A DNA stretch of 64,000 nucleotides from Ichthyophthirius multifiliis (lineage: Eukaryota; Ciliophora; Oligohymenophorea; Hymenostomatida), in assembly GCF_000220395.1 (NCBI RefSeq), contig NW_004086277.1, positions 40,730 to 104,729 on the forward strand. The letters are read 5' to 3'. Below, piece after piece: positions 15,556-29,742 of this stretch. The position numbers and the translations under genes are program-made. Every line of letters starts with the position of its first letter. Position 1 is the stretch's first letter. The notes under the pieces are model-generated. The model saw only the letters and a list, made by a program, of their open reading frames with translations. It ran no database searches and was not told the origin of the DNA.

Positions 15556-16722
15556 TAATAATAATAATAATACTTTATTATTTAAAGTATTAATTTACAT
15601 GAATTTTAATAATAAATAAAATTTAATTCCAAATTAATTTTTGATAAATTTTGGGATTAATATGAAAATTAAAATTCATTTATATAATAAAGCAATTCAA
15701 GATTATCTTCATTTAAAAACTTTAATGAAAATAAAAAAAATGTTAATAAAAATTCTGAACTTTAATATTTTTAAAATTTTACAGTATTTGATGAGAATAA
15801 GCTTTATTAATTTGATTTTCTAGGACTTTCAGATAATGAAAAAATACTCTAAACAGTATAAAAATAAAATTAAGAAATAAAAGAAGATTATTTAATACAT
15901 GAAAAAATGTGTTTTTCAGATTCTATTTTTCGCATTAATAGTAAAAAGTAAAAGAATAGATGTATTTTATTTTCAAACTAGTATAAAATATTTATTTTTC
16001 AAACTAATTTTAAACTCTATAAATCTTTTTCTATCACTAATATTTCTAAAATAACCTTTTTAAACAAATTTGCCCTTCTTTTTATAATTACTCTACAAAA
16101 TGATGAAAATATTTTAATAGAATCATATAGAAGATAAGATTTTAATTTTTTTTTAATAAAAAGTCTTAAAATGAGAAAAATTCCACTTTATAAAATCTAA
16201 TTCTAAGATGATTTGGTAATTTAATTCAAAGGTTAGAAAGAAAAATAAAGCTTTTAGGGTTAAATTAGCGAAAAAATTGCCCTAAATAGATTTTAAGGAT
16301 GTTTTAGGAGTGCTTTTATGACTGGATGTATGGAAATATATAACTAAAATAACAGCCTATTCAAAGATTGGAAAGAGTTTTTGTTTGTTTTATGCAATAT
16401 AGGGCTAATTTCATTCCAAAAAAATTTAGATTCAAAACCGTTGCTTTTTATCCCTTTAACAGACGCGATTGTTTTAAAAGATCCTTAAGAAACTGAAAAA
16501 GGATTTTCTATTAAAATTTTTTATTCGAATTCTTAATAGTAATATTTATTAGGATGCAAAAGTAAGGCAGATTAAGATTAATGGTTTGAGAAAATTAGAA
16601 AAGTGATCTATAATGAAATTAATTTAGTGTTTAAAAAGGAATAAATGCTAAAGAAAAAATTTTAACTTTTAGATAATGATATTTAAGAATAAGATAATGA
16701 AGATGAATAATCGATTTATTGA
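13870..16722 (+). CDS. Intronless coiled-coil protein with C-terminal PH-like region, 950 aa
   Basis: A single 951-codon frame runs from ATG 13870 to TGA 16720 with no intron. Residues 1-150 are globular (EFEDFKQILTQMGVIYPLCDFDP suggests an EF-hand-like or helical N-domain). Residues 200-540 are an extended Glu/Lys/Gln coiled coil. A poly-Gln microsatellite encoded by TAA repeats follows (about 15520-15572). The C-terminal 330 residues look like tandem membrane-binding modules. One resembles a myosin TH1-like or PH fold (YKIFIFQTNFKLYKSFSI). A clearer PH domain runs from GCMEIYNQNNSLFKDW through WKEFLFVLCNIGLISF to the C-terminal helix DQDQWFEKIRKVI, which carries the invariant Trp. It probably tethers a cytoskeletal coiled coil to phosphoinositide membranes (inference). 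Confidence 0.82.
15520..15572 (+). repeat. In-frame TAA trinucleotide repeat coding poly-Gln
   Basis: About 17 near-perfect TAA units lie inside the PH-like gene. Read in the ciliate code they give a Gln tract with one Lys interruption. Confidence 0.85.
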
Positions 16723-16854
16723 AATTATATTTTTTGAATTGATTATTATTTTATTTATTTATATATATATTTTTATTTTATTTTGCCTTTTATTTTTAAA
16801 ATAAAACATAGATATTTTTTTATCTATTATAAAAGATAAAATTATATACATATA

Positions 16855-16892
<38 letters not shown>

Positions 16893-17725
16893 AAATATTC
16901 TTTTTAAATATATATAATTTATTTAATATATCTTATTAATTAAATTTATAAATACTCATATATTTTTCTTTCACTATATTATACATAAATAAATATAATT
17001 TATAATCTCAAATTTTAATTAAAAGAAAAATATTATTTTAAAAAAAATACAATTTAGATAATTAAATTCTTTTTCACACAAAAGTTTATAATAAAAGAAC
17101 CAATAAATTTTATTTGAATAAGACAAACATAATAGCTTTAAAGTTATTAGAATGATTTAGATTAAATATAAAAGTTTTCAACACAAAGATATTTTATGTT
17201 ATAATTAAAAAAAAAAAATTAAGATTAATAATTATCAATTAATGATAATAAATTTTTATTTTGACATAAATACATATAATCCAAGTATATAGTAAATATA
17301 TTGTCGATAAATAAAATAATAAAAAATATGGATTTTACAAATTATATAATTCAAATGAATGTTTTGATAAAAATAATTTATAACACAGATTCTAATTTAA
17401 TTTTTTTTTACTTTTAATAGAAATTTATTTTTCACTTTTCTTATTTATAAATAATATTTTTTTATTGTAATTATTATTGAAAATAAAATATGTACTTTTC
17501 ATATATTATAACTACAAAATAAAATATATTATTTATATAAATTTAATATATTTTTATGATTTTTTTTTTATTTTCTTTATTATTTATTTATTTTTAATAA
17601 TAAAAATTTAAATTTTCTAAAAAGTAAATAATTTTAAATTCTAAAAAATAATTATTTTAAGTATTATTTTTTTTATATAAAATAATATATATTTATAATT
17701 TATTTATTTAAAATAAAACTAAAAT
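16723..17725. other. Intergenic region with TA repeat
   Basis: About 1.0 kb between two plus-strand genes. A perfect TA dinucleotide tract lies at about 16856-16889. The remainder is A/T with no supported frame on either strand. Confidence 0.55.
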
Positions 17726-19693
17726 ATGCTTTAATAAATTTAAGATTTATATGATGATAAATCTGATATATTATTTAATAAAGTATAAAAAAAATTCATT
17801 TAAATTGAAATAAACACTTTATAATTAAAAGATTAAATAGATATATTTTTGAAAAATTTAGAAAAAATTAAAAGAGAAGCTTTTTCAAAAGTGAAATATA
17901 TAATTTTAGATAATTCTCCATAAACAAATATTAGTAATATAAAATTATTAAACATAGATGGAAATACAAACATTTTCGAATTAATAAATGAAATATCGTA
18001 ATTTAACTTTGAAATAATAGAGAAAAAAATAAATACATTTTTAGAAATAACATAAAATATAATTAACAAAACCCAAAAAAAAATTGATAATTTAATTTCT
18101 TTTACAAATAAAAAACATATTTTTAAATCAGCATATGATATAATAAATAAAGACCTTAAAAATATAGACTAAATATGGTTACATAATGAAGGAATTACTT
18201 TTATGAGAAATTTTAATTATATTTTTAAAAAAGGAACTAGAAAGTAATAAAAATAATTATTTTTATATTAATTTAAAAAAAAAGTCAATTTAATTAAATT
18301 AATACTAATTTTACAAGAGATCTTATTATTGAGAATGAAAAAAGAAGAGATGCCTAATATACTATTAGAGATATTAAAAATACTTTAAAATCTTATTCTT
18401 ATACACCTACTTATTTAGAAATTAGATTACCTTAGTAATTATATTTTTTTGTAAATATAATATAAAAAATATATAGATTAGAAGAAATTAAAGAAAAAAA
18501 TTATACAAAAATGTTCTAATATTTAAAACCTTTTATTAATTTAAATGAATTATATTTAGATTTTTCAAGGTTTTTATTTAAAATAATTAACTATGCTTTA
18601 TTTATTTTAAAAAAAAATAGTTGGCAATTTTCATTCTTCGAAGATTAAAATAAATATATTTGTAATTTAGCAGAAACTGTAAAAAACTTTCCTGGCTTAC
18701 AAGTTTTGCATTTAAATATATCTAAAATGCAAATTGATATGTAAGAAATTATAAATGTAAGTGATGAATCTATTGAAAAAATAAGTTAAATGATTAAAAG
18801 TTTATAATTATTAGTTGATCTTGAATTAAATTTAGAAAGGTTTAGTTTTATATAATTTTAAATAAAAAAAAAAAAATTATAATGTAAAGAATTCAAGGTC
18901 AATTAACTACTGAAGGATTATGTTAATTAATTTAATGCATAATTTAAAAAAATAAAATAAAAAAACTTTCTTTAAATTTTAATGAGTAAAATAAAAAATA
19001 TATAAAATAAATATATTATATATTGAAATAAATATGTATAATATATATATTTATATATATATATATTTATATTTATTTTTATAAAAAAAGATGGTGTAAT
19101 TTAAATTCAAATGTAGATAGTTATGATTGTATGATTTCATTATGTAAAATGATTGATTCTTTAAAAAACCTGACATCTTTAAGCTTGAATTTGACATCGT
19201 ATTTCAACTTTTTATAATGAAAAATTTTTTTCTAAAAATAATAATAGATTTGGATTCTAATATTAATATTTAGAAAATTCAATAATTTCTCATACTAATA
19301 TTTAGGAGCTTTCAATAGAATGTTAAGTGTTTTTTTTATTTATTTTAACTCAAATATAATTTCTTTATATTTAAGACTTTCAGAAGATGATTATTCATAT
19401 GATGATATGTTAAGAAATATAATTAAAAACAAATATTTTTTACTTTGTGATTTTAATTCTTAATTAAGGTTTTATTTTTATTTTAATTTAATCAAATCAT
19501 AATATTTTTTATATAATTTGTAAGTATAAATGTTTTTTATGAAAACCCATTTTAATATTTAGAAAATATGTTAAGATAAAAAGCAATAAAATATAAATAA
19601 TGCTTAACTAAATTAAAATGTTTATAATGGTTTTATGATTAAAATATACGAAAAGAAATAATATGGGATGTTTTAAAATATACAACTATTTGA
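17726..19693 (+). CDS. Leucine-rich-repeat protein, multi-exon; 3' third of exon map incomplete
   Basis: Exons that check in frame: 17726-18243, 18285-18569, 18621-18839, 18890-18985, 19091-19198, and the last 19525-19693 ending in TGA. The segment 19248-19480 also codes (SFGFQYQYLE..., LSEDDYSYDDMLRN), but its splice borders do not join cleanly. Residues 1-170 are a helical, partly coiled region. From about residue 240 onward there are leucine-rich repeats of the ciliate type, for example FPGLQVLHLNIS, LQLLVDLELNLE, IKKLSLNFNE and LKNLTSLSLNLTS. No kinase or F-box module was seen in front. LRR proteins of this style are numerous in ciliates and serve as protein-binding scaffolds; the partner is unknown. 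Confidence 0.7.
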
Positions 19694-20136
19694 ATTTATA
19701 TTATTGAATTTAAGTATTTATATAATATATACTAATATTAAATAAAAATTAATTAAGATAATAAAAATTATATTATATATAATATATTAATAAATAAATA
19801 ATAAATTTAAAATTAATAATAAATTATATATAAATTTTTTATAATTAATTAAGAGAAAAAATAATATTTTCTTTTAATATAATTAAATAAAATAATTTTT
19901 TTTTTCTTATTTAATTGCTATTTTATATTTTAATAAACCATAAAAAATAGAAAAATAATTATATATATTCAAAATTTATAATAATAACTAAAATCAAAGG
20001 ACTAAATAATTTTTTATCTATTTTCAACTTATAAATTTTAAATAAAAACAAAAAATAATACTAAATAAATAAATCAAATTGGGAGAAAAAAAATAAAAAC
20101 TTAAAAAAAAAAAAAAAAAAAACCAAAAATAAAAAA
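19694..20136. other. Intergenic region
   Basis: 443 bp between two plus-strand genes, entirely A/T-rich. It ends in an A-run just before the kinase start. Nothing recognisable. Confidence 0.55.
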
Positions 20137-21805
<1,669 letters not shown>

Positions 21806-21823
21806 TTATTTTTATTTATTTTT

Positions 21824-22980
21824 TCATATTATTTTTTTTTATTAGAACTAAAATTTATAACCTACTTAGTTTTTCTATATCATATTATCAAATAATATTC
21901 CTATTAAAGCTCCATTTTATATATTTACGCATTTTTTTGTTTGTTTTAATAAATTCCAATCTTACTATTGTTCATTTTCTTTATAAAAAGTTCCATTTTA
22001 ACTCATATTCATTAAAAAAAAAGTAAGTAAATCATTATTTTGTGACTTTTATACTCCTAATGCAGCTTAATATCTTGAAATTCGATTAAAAATTTTCTAA
22101 TTATCTTTTTTTGGTCTTCCTATAATTGTTATTACTGACTTTTATTCTAAATTTTTATAATTTTCATATTCTTCTTAATCTTAATAAATTATTAAAATAA
22201 ACTTGGGAAAAAAAAAATTTGGATTAAATTATTATTTTAGGTTTTAATCATAAAAACATTCAAATTAAACTTTTGCAATATAAAAAGGTTTTAAATTATT
22301 TATTTTTTAATCTAAATTTGTAAATTTAGATAACAAAAATTTAAAACTAACATTTTATATATCAATTTCTTCTTCAATTTATAAAATATAAAAACCAGAT
22401 TCTTCGCAAATATTTTTTTCGTGATTATCTATTAAATTTTAGTAATCTTCTTCTTCTAAATAATACTAATTGCTAGTTTATTTTTTATCATTTTTAGGAA
22501 TATTTTAAATTTATTTTATTTCTTGACATTAAATGTGATCATTCAAAAATAAAGATATATTATTTTTATAAAAAACTAGTTTAATTTAGCTTAATAAAGG
22601 TAAAAGTTCATCTTTTAATTTATTAAAAATAAAATATTTATTAAAATTAAAATAATCGAAAATAGAATTTGTATCTTGTTTAGAAATAAATACTTCTTTT
22701 AAATTAGAAAATTATAATTTAAGAATATTATTTAAGTGTATTTCTATATTTTTGCCATTTTCATTTAATAATTAGCACAAAAAAAAAAATCATTTGATAA
22801 ATTTATATTGGAATTTTTAAAAAATAATTATAATGGATAAACTTTTTATTATATAATTAAATCATTAAAAAATTATTATTAATAATCATTTTCAAAATTA
22901 TTATTATCAATATTAAATTTCAAATCAATACTATTATAATTATTATTAATGGTATTATTTTATTATTTTTATTATTTTTA

Positions 22981-23039
<59 letters not shown>

Positions 23040-23442
23040 GAACAATTTAATTAAAATATTTTATTATTTTTTCAAATTCAATTTTTTAAAATAATTATTT
23101 TTATGTTTAGCTTTAAATTTCATTTTCTTGTTTTAATTATATTGTTTGTATACTATTATCTTCTGAATTAAACAATTTTATTTTTTATTATTCTCTTTTT
23201 TATTAGTACTTTTCTATTATTTTTTTAATATCATTATTTTTTTAACAAATTTTCTATTACATATCATTGTAATATTTTATATTAAAAATTTTTAATTTAT
23301 CTTTTAAGCATGATTAATTTAACAATTAATAAATTTCATCTATAATTTATTTATAGCATATTAATTCATCTGTTTAAGATATATTAAATATATTATTTTT
23401 TAAAAAAAATTGTATTTATTTTATAATATTTATTGTTTCCAT
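21824..23442 (-). CDS. Asn/Gln-rich protein of unknown function, 527 aa, 2 exons
   Basis: Exons, complement: 22779-23442 and 21824-22743. A 35-nt intron (starting GTGC, ending ATATAG, phase 1) restores the frame, giving 528 codons ending in TGA at 21824-21826. The N-terminal 160 residues are helical and Gln/Lys-rich. A long Asn tract encoded by an AAT microsatellite follows (about 22986-23038). The C-terminal 300 residues are more globular, with acidic and aromatic stretches (YYLEEEDYQNLIDN, SVITIIGRPKKDNQ). No family was recognised. The 3' end lies 18 bp from the CDPK stop. The Asn tract makes length variation between strains likely. Confidence 0.7.
22986..23038 (-). repeat. AAT/ATT trinucleotide repeat coding poly-Asn
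   Basis: About 18 tandem units inside the minus-strand gene, flanked by imperfect copies. In frame as Asn codons. Confidence 0.85.
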
Positions 23443-24053
23443 TTTTTTATTTATTTTTAATTTTAATTATTGTAATTTCGTTTAATAAGAAACTAATATA
23501 TCAATTATTTTTATATAATTATTTACTTTGCTAACAAAAATTGTAAATTTTTAATTTAAAATAAATTATAATTATTTAAATTTAATTGTATTTTTTAATT
23601 ATTGTTTATTTTATTTTTAAAGCAAAAATTAAAAGATTTATTATTTTTTAATAAAAATTTTCTTTGCTTACAAATTTATAATTTTTATTTTAAAATTTTA
23701 TATAAATTTTTTATTTTATACTAAAGATTATAAAAATAAAAATAATATAATAACTAAAGAAATAAATTTTTATTTAAAAATGAAATATTTACAATTATAT
23801 GTTTCGATATAAATTTTTAATTTAATAATATTTTATTATTTTTAATACATAATATAAAATAATAATAATTATTAATTAATTAAATTTATTTTTTTAATAT
23901 TTTTTTTATTTTAAATCATTATATTAAATTTTTTTTCTATTTAATTTTCATTTTGAAAATAAAATAATTTTTTATTATTAAAACAAAGTATTTATATAAA
24001 TAAATAATACATATTTCTTTAATAATATGATTCTAAATAATATATAAAATAAA
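23443..24053. other. Divergent intergenic region
   Basis: 611 bp of A/T-only sequence between divergent starts. No gene or motif is supported. Confidence 0.55.
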
Positions 24054-24818
24054 ATGAAAATAATATATATATTAATTTTTTTAATTAAATTTATAAAATA
24101 AAATAATTCTTGTATTCTAAATTCTGATTGTAAAACAAATTGTTGTCTAAAAAATATATGTTAACATAAAGAAGATTGCAATTATACTTAAATTAAGGAA
24201 ACGTGTATGTCTAGTAAATGTGAATATAATTGTTGTGCTTCTTAAATTGAATGTGGAAATTAAAATTTTTGCATTTCTTATTAAAAAGATAAATTTATTT
24301 AATATTTAATAGGAATTACAATCGGGTTTATTTTTTCAATATCGATTGTGTATTTAACATATAAATATTTTTAGAAATTAGCAGTTGATTGTACTTTAAT
24401 ATTAAATTATTTTTTTGGAATATTAAAAAAAAAAAAATATTTTATAAAAAAGACAAATGTGAAATATATAATTAAGAATATAAAAATAAATTAAAAATTT
24501 CTAAAGTAATTGACGAAATTTTATAAAATGAATATAAAGAAAAAATTAATGAAAGCAAAGAAATATAAAAAAATAAAAAAAAAATAAAATAAAATAAGAA
24601 TTAAGTAGTAAAATATAATTTAATAAAAATAAAATAAAAAAAAGGATGAAATTTAAGAAAATAAATAGATTAGCATTTAATTTTATATAAAAAAACAAGA
24701 AGATAATATCTTAAATTAAATAAAAATAAATAAAATATCAGATAATAATGTATCAGATATAAGCTTTAAAAAATCAAACTTAAATTAACTAGAAAACACT
24801 TTCAGAAAATTAGTATGA
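24054..24818 (+). CDS. Small Cys-rich single-pass membrane protein, 220 aa, 3 exons
   Basis: Exons 24054-24390, 24453-24604 and 24645-24818 (introns 62 and 40 nt; phases 1 and 0). An N-terminal signal peptide (MKIIYILIFLIKFIKQ) is followed by a compact extracellular region with ten or more Cys in about 65 residues, including paired CC (KTNCCLKN, EYNCCASQ). A transmembrane helix comes next (YLIGITIGFIFSISIVYLTY), then a basic cytoplasmic tail of about 110 residues rich in Lys/Gln/Asn. The Cys spacing implies disulfide-bonded small modules exposed on the surface or in a secretory compartment. No named family was recognised. The second exon join removes a competing TGA. Confidence 0.78.
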
Positions 24819-25152
24819 AAAAATTTTAAAAAAAATTTAAAAATAAATAATATTATAATTGTAACTTATAAATTAAATAAATAAATAAAAAAAAATTATA
24901 TAAATATATGTAAAAATATATTTTAAAATTAATATATATATATATTTATATATTTAAATATTTATATATTTAAAAAATAATAATAAATAACACTCTAATA
25001 AAACTTATATAAAATATTTACAGAATAAATGAAAAGAAGATAAGATAATAAATATATAAAAATAATTTTTTTTGAATTTAAAAAAAAAATAATCTTTAAG
25101 ATTTAATAAAGAACAAAAAAAAATATAAATGGATTGAAATTTAAGAAAAAAT
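24819..25152. other. Intergenic region or unrecognised 5' exon
   Basis: 334 bp, TA-rich in the first half. The stretch 25029-25152 has coding-like Lys-rich frames, but none joins the downstream exon in frame. Confidence 0.4.
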
Positions 25153-25860
25153 AATGAATGCGAAAGAAATATTTTTAAAAATTTAGAAAATATAAATGAA
25201 ACTAATAAAACAAGTTTTTTTTATTTATATAGGAAGAAAATAATTTTATTAAAAAAAAGCCTTTATAATTTTAGAAGGAAAATATGAAAATAAAAAAAAT
25301 ATAAAAATTAATTAAAAAGAAGAAAAAATAAATAAGAAAGCAAAAAAGAAAATAGAATAAATATAATTAATAACAAACCTAGTAGTATTATGATTTTAAA
25401 TATTTTAATTTGAAAGTAAGAAGTTTTTAATAAACAGAATCGCAAGTAATGAAAAATAACCATTTTTTTAAATAAAATAAATAAATGCAATTGATAATAA
25501 TAAATAATAATAATTTTAATAATAAACAAAATACTATATTTTTATTTATATTAATCATTATAAAGAAGTTTTATTTAAAAAAAATGATTTAATTTTATAA
25601 AATCCGGGAACAAAGATTAAATAAAATGCTTATAGATAAGATAATGTATTTATTTTAGATTTATAATAATTAAGATATATATATTTGAATATGAAAAGAT
25701 AAAAACAATTAGGAATTGTCGGATTTATATTTAGTATTTTTAAGCTTTCTTCATTTTTATATTTTAGATAAAGAAAAATAATATTTTAATAAATCAAAAT
25801 AAAATAAAAAACTAATAAAACATACACAAAATTAATAGAATAAAACAAAAATTATTATGA
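25153..25860 (+). CDS. Unknown Lys/Gln-rich protein, 5' end and splices uncertain
   Basis: One frame from 25153 (MNAKEIFLKI) to about 25378, a probable intron of about 42 nt, then a second frame give FLINRIASNEKQPFFQ and DLILQNPGTKIKQ...DNVFILDLQQLRYI. A further intron from about 25718 to 25764 leads to a short tail ending in TGA 25858-25860. The middle segment has clearly coding composition; the first exon is weak. If the last intron is retained, the frame instead reads a hydrophobic helix (GIVGFIFSIFKLSSFLYF). No homologue was recognised. The proposed stop lies 11 bp from the stop of the converging YTH gene. Confidence 0.42.
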
Positions 25861-25871
25861 AAAATAATTTA

Positions 25872-26987
25872 TCAATTTTTATTAATTTATAAATTTTAAA
25901 ATTAGTCATTTAAATGTTCTACATTATTTTAGTAGTATTTCTTATGTTTTTTAAACTATTGTTTTTTCTTAAAAAAGGGATAATTTTAATCACCCAAATT
26001 TTCCGAAAATACACCATTACCATAAACATCGCCTAAAGCTTAAAAATCTTAAAGGCCAAATCCTTATTATAGTTCACTAAAATCTTAAATTTAATCCAAT
26101 AGTTATAATGGATATCCTTGGAAAAAATCAGGGTTAAATTAAAATCCTAAAGATAAAGGATTACAGAGGAAATTTTAGAAAGGCATATTGAACTAATTAT
26201 TATAATTATAATTTTAATTATTATTGTTATTAAAATAATGTTATTAATAAGCATTTTTTTTTTTATGTACAAAACCATGTTCACTTTTGGAATTTCTAAG
26301 AAATTTTTCATGGGAATTCTTCAGATTTTCCCAAAAGGAAGGGTCATTATTCCTCTAATTTCTCATTTTCAGCTCTTATTGATCATAAAAGGGAAAATTA
26401 TCTAATAAAGAAGACATTTATTCAATTTAAATGAATACTTCGAGCAATTTATTTCCCATTTTTTCATGTACTTTGGCACAATCACCCATTTCTAGTATTG
26501 ATTTATGGGTAATTTTGTCTCTTATTTGTGTTAATTTTTCCTAGGGTATATCTTTTATGAAAATCCATTCGATTCTGAACAAACCAAACCATCTACATTC
26601 ATCATTCCAATAAGTAAACGATTCATTTTTTAAAAAAGAAGTCTTTAATTATGCAACACCAAATAATTTTTTGGAATTACTTACACTAAATAGTAAATAA
26701 AAAGGCACATTTTCACCTTTCTCTTCGAAATTTCTTCTTAAAATTTCGTTGTTTTTCTATGTTGAAGTCCATATGCCGTATTTTATTGCTTTATGAATGT
26801 GATCTTCATTAAAACTCTTTATTAAATAGTATATTGCGGTTTCTTATGGGTCTGTTAGTTAGTTTATGTATTTTAAAGGGGCGATTTTTTCCTTTATTTA
26901 TTCTAATTTTGTATAATCTTGGAGTTCAATAAATTAAGGGTTAAAATGAATTGGTGTTGGAATAGGATCTGTGTAAGATTTTTCCAT
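25872..26987 (-). CDS. YTH-domain RNA-binding protein (m6A reader), 371 aa, intronless
   Basis: A single 372-codon frame, complement 26987 to 25872. The YTH domain fills residues about 50-215: FNEDHIHKAIKYGIWTST carries the first aromatic-cage Trp, PFYLLFSVSNSKKLFGVAQL the central strands, FTYWNDECRWFGLFRIEWIF the second Trp region, and IKDIPQEKL and LEMGDCAKVH the conserved C-terminal part. The remainder is Asn/Gln/Phe-rich low complexity (NNNNNQNYNYNNQFN). YTH domains recognise N6-methyladenosine in RNA and steer mRNA decay, translation or nuclear processing. The disordered tail fits a cytoplasmic YTHDF-like architecture, though here the domain is N-terminal. No signal peptide or other domain is present. 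Confidence 0.93.
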
Positions 26988-27591
26988 TTATATTATATTT
27001 TTTTTTGTTTTAGTTTTAGTTTTTATTTTTGTTTTTATTTATATTATTATTTTGGTTTTTTTTTTTTTTTTTAATATTAATTTTTTTATTTTTATATCTT
27101 TTTATTTTATTTATTTTTACATAGATACAAGTGTTAAATTTTTTTTGATCAATATAGTAAAATTTTAATAAAAAATATAAAATTAAAGTAATATTTTTTA
27201 TTATTTTCCTTTTTTTAGAATTTTTTTGTTATGCTATTACGAAAATTAAAATAAAAAATAGGAAATTTGAAAATAATTAAAAATTGGTAATTATTTTGAC
27301 TAAGATTGTATTTTTTTATGGTATTTATATATATTTTTTTTAATCTTAGTTTGTAATATATTTAAACTATAAATTTTCAGATATATTAACGTAAAAAAAT
27401 TATTTTAAAAAGTATTTAATACTTGTTTATTTCACAAAAATTGTTTGATTGCTTTATTAAGAATTTTATTTATTTTAATTTTTTATATATAAATTTATTT
27501 ATTGTAACGTTATAATTAATCAAAAAATAGGTTCATTTATTATAAATAACATATTTTTAAATTTTATATATATTTAAATTTTTAATTAAAA

Positions 27592-27637
<46 letters not shown>

Positions 27638-27673
27638 TGTTTTCATTTTCCACAAAATATTTTATAATAAAAA
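26988..27673. other. Divergent intergenic region with long TA repeat
   Basis: 686 bp between divergent starts. A perfect TA dinucleotide run of about 36 bp lies at 27597-27632, followed by an A-run before the next start. Nothing else was seen. Confidence 0.6.
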
Positions 27674-29742
27674 ATGGCAGAAAATATTGTTTATAACAAC
27701 AGTAATTTTTAATATAAATTTTCAAATTTTTATTTAAATCATTTTTATTTTTTTAAAAAAAATTGTATTATTATAAGGGGAACCTTATATTAAATTAAGT
27801 AGTATAAAATCTTAAGATAAAGACTAAAAAGAAATAGAAATTCGAAAACCTTCAAAATAAATAAAATTATATAATTAAATAAGTTTCATTTCTGGATATG
27901 GGCGAGAAGTATTTTTAAAAAATAAATTTTGGGGAAATATTTATTTATAATTTAAAAAAAAAAATATTATTTAAGAATAGATTAAATACAAATGTATAAG
28001 AAGATTAATTAAAATATAAATATTCAACTTAAAATGAAAGTTAATTAGAATATAAACCTTCATATAAAAATGAACAGTAATATAAAATTAATATGTATAA
28101 TATATATATTTAGGGAACTTATAATTTTATTTTAACAAAAAAAACTATTGTTTATAAATAAAAAATACATAATTTTTGTTCATAAATAAAAAGTATTGAT
28201 ATAATTGATGACTATTATTTTTAATAACCTTAATACGTTTGTACTGTTTCTTTGAGTCTATCAGTATCTTTTATAAATAAATTATTTACTTAATTAGCAA
28301 ATAAAAAGTATTTTGATAAAATAAACATTTTTTTAAAATAAAAAAAAATTAATAAAAATAGAAATTATATTATAATTGAAAATAATTAAACTAATGTTTT
28401 GATTATTAAAAGAAATCAAATTAGTTTTAAGGATTTTTTGATGTAATGTTTATTTAAAATAAGCTCAGATTAATTAATTTCTGTAATAAAACTAGAAATT
28501 AATACAAACAAATTATAAATGAAAAGAAAAATATTTATAAAATGTTTAAAAGGGGTATATAAAATTAAAACCAAAACAAAAAATTAATTAAACAAAAATA
28601 AATAAAGAATATTTTAAATAATAAGAGTTTTCTTTTAGATTTTTAAGAACAATTTTAATAATAAAAAAATAATAAAATAGATTAAGAACATTTATAAGTA
28701 AACGAAAACAATAATTTGCCTTATAAAGATTTTGATGAAGAGGAGTAAAAAAATAAATACATATTCTAAAATAAATAAATAAAGCGATGAATATTCAGAA
28801 GGTAATTTTAACCCTTTTACAATAGAAGCGAATTCAGATTATATGTTTCATTAGATTTTATAATTTTAAAATTATGGTATTGGTAAAAAAGCATTCGAAT
28901 ATATCGAAGATTTTTAAAGTCATTATAGAAATCCAAGTGAATCAGCTTAATTATTACCAAAGCCTGTAAAAATATATAATAAATTAAATTTTAATAACAA
29001 ATAAAAAGATAGAAGGAATATATGTATTTACAAGTGAAATTGTACAAAGATTAATCAATGAAAATTCTTAAGATAAAAACGAAATAATAAAACCCGAATT
29101 TGAATATTGTCAAATTTCAGTGGAGAAATATATATATTATAAATTATATAATAACATAATATAAATGTACAAGTATAAAAACTAAGAAATAGATATAAAA
29201 TATGCGGAAAAAAAAGAAGAAATTTTAACGAAATACACTTGCATATAAATTTTTTAATTTTTAGAAATTAAAAGAAAATTTTGGCTTATTTAAAATGATG
29301 AAAACTTTGAAAAAGATATCTAATAAGATTCATCATTAAAACCTTATTTTTAATCCATTAAAGAACTTGAAAAAATTCAATACATGTTTTCCCCAAGAGA
29401 AAAGTTAAAATGTACTATGATGATGAGATCTATGATGAGAGCTGCTGTTGTTCATTTTTATAAAGGAAAAGAAGAGATAGCTGGAATGGATGATGAATTA
29501 CCTATTGTTATATTTATTATTTGTAATTCTAATGTTCCTTATATTTATTCAGAATTATCATTAGTTGAAGATTTTATAAAAATGGATGATTCAATTGAAA
29601 ATGAATAAAAATTTTTAACTAATTTAAAAGTTTTTTTTTTAAAAAAAATTTAATAATAAAACTTTATAATATAGTATTTTTATTTATGTTTTTCTGAAAA
29701 AAGGCTGCAATTGAATATATATGTAATGATTGGATTATTTGA
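27674..29742 (+). CDS. VPS9-domain protein (predicted Rab5-family GEF), 571 aa, 7 exons
   Basis: Exons: 27674-27701, 27778-27908, 27976-28554, 28608-28744, 28785-28965, 29009-29629, 29704-29742. Six introns of 40-76 nt, all phases consistent, total 572 codons. The C-terminal third is a VPS9 domain: an EKLKCTMMMRSMMRAAV helix, then the signature DDELPIVIFIICNSNVPYIY and SELSLVEDFIKM (acidic, Leu-Pro, and the late helix), ending AAIEYICNDWII. VPS9 domains exchange GDP for GTP on Rab5/Rab21-type GTPases in early endosome traffic. The N-terminal 370 residues show no named domain: a beta-rich region around residues 120-220 and a charged linker (DFDEEDDEYSEG). The short 28-nt first exon (MAENIVYNN) is supported by phase. 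Confidence 0.88.

Noticed and set aside
18434-18480. A 26-nt intron in the LRR gene
   Set aside because: Removing it would break the reading frame; the unspliced frame continues correctly into coding sequence.
25229-25250. A 19-nt intron in the unknown gene at 25153-25860
   Set aside because: Too short, and the alternative frame it gives is no better; the reading without it was used.
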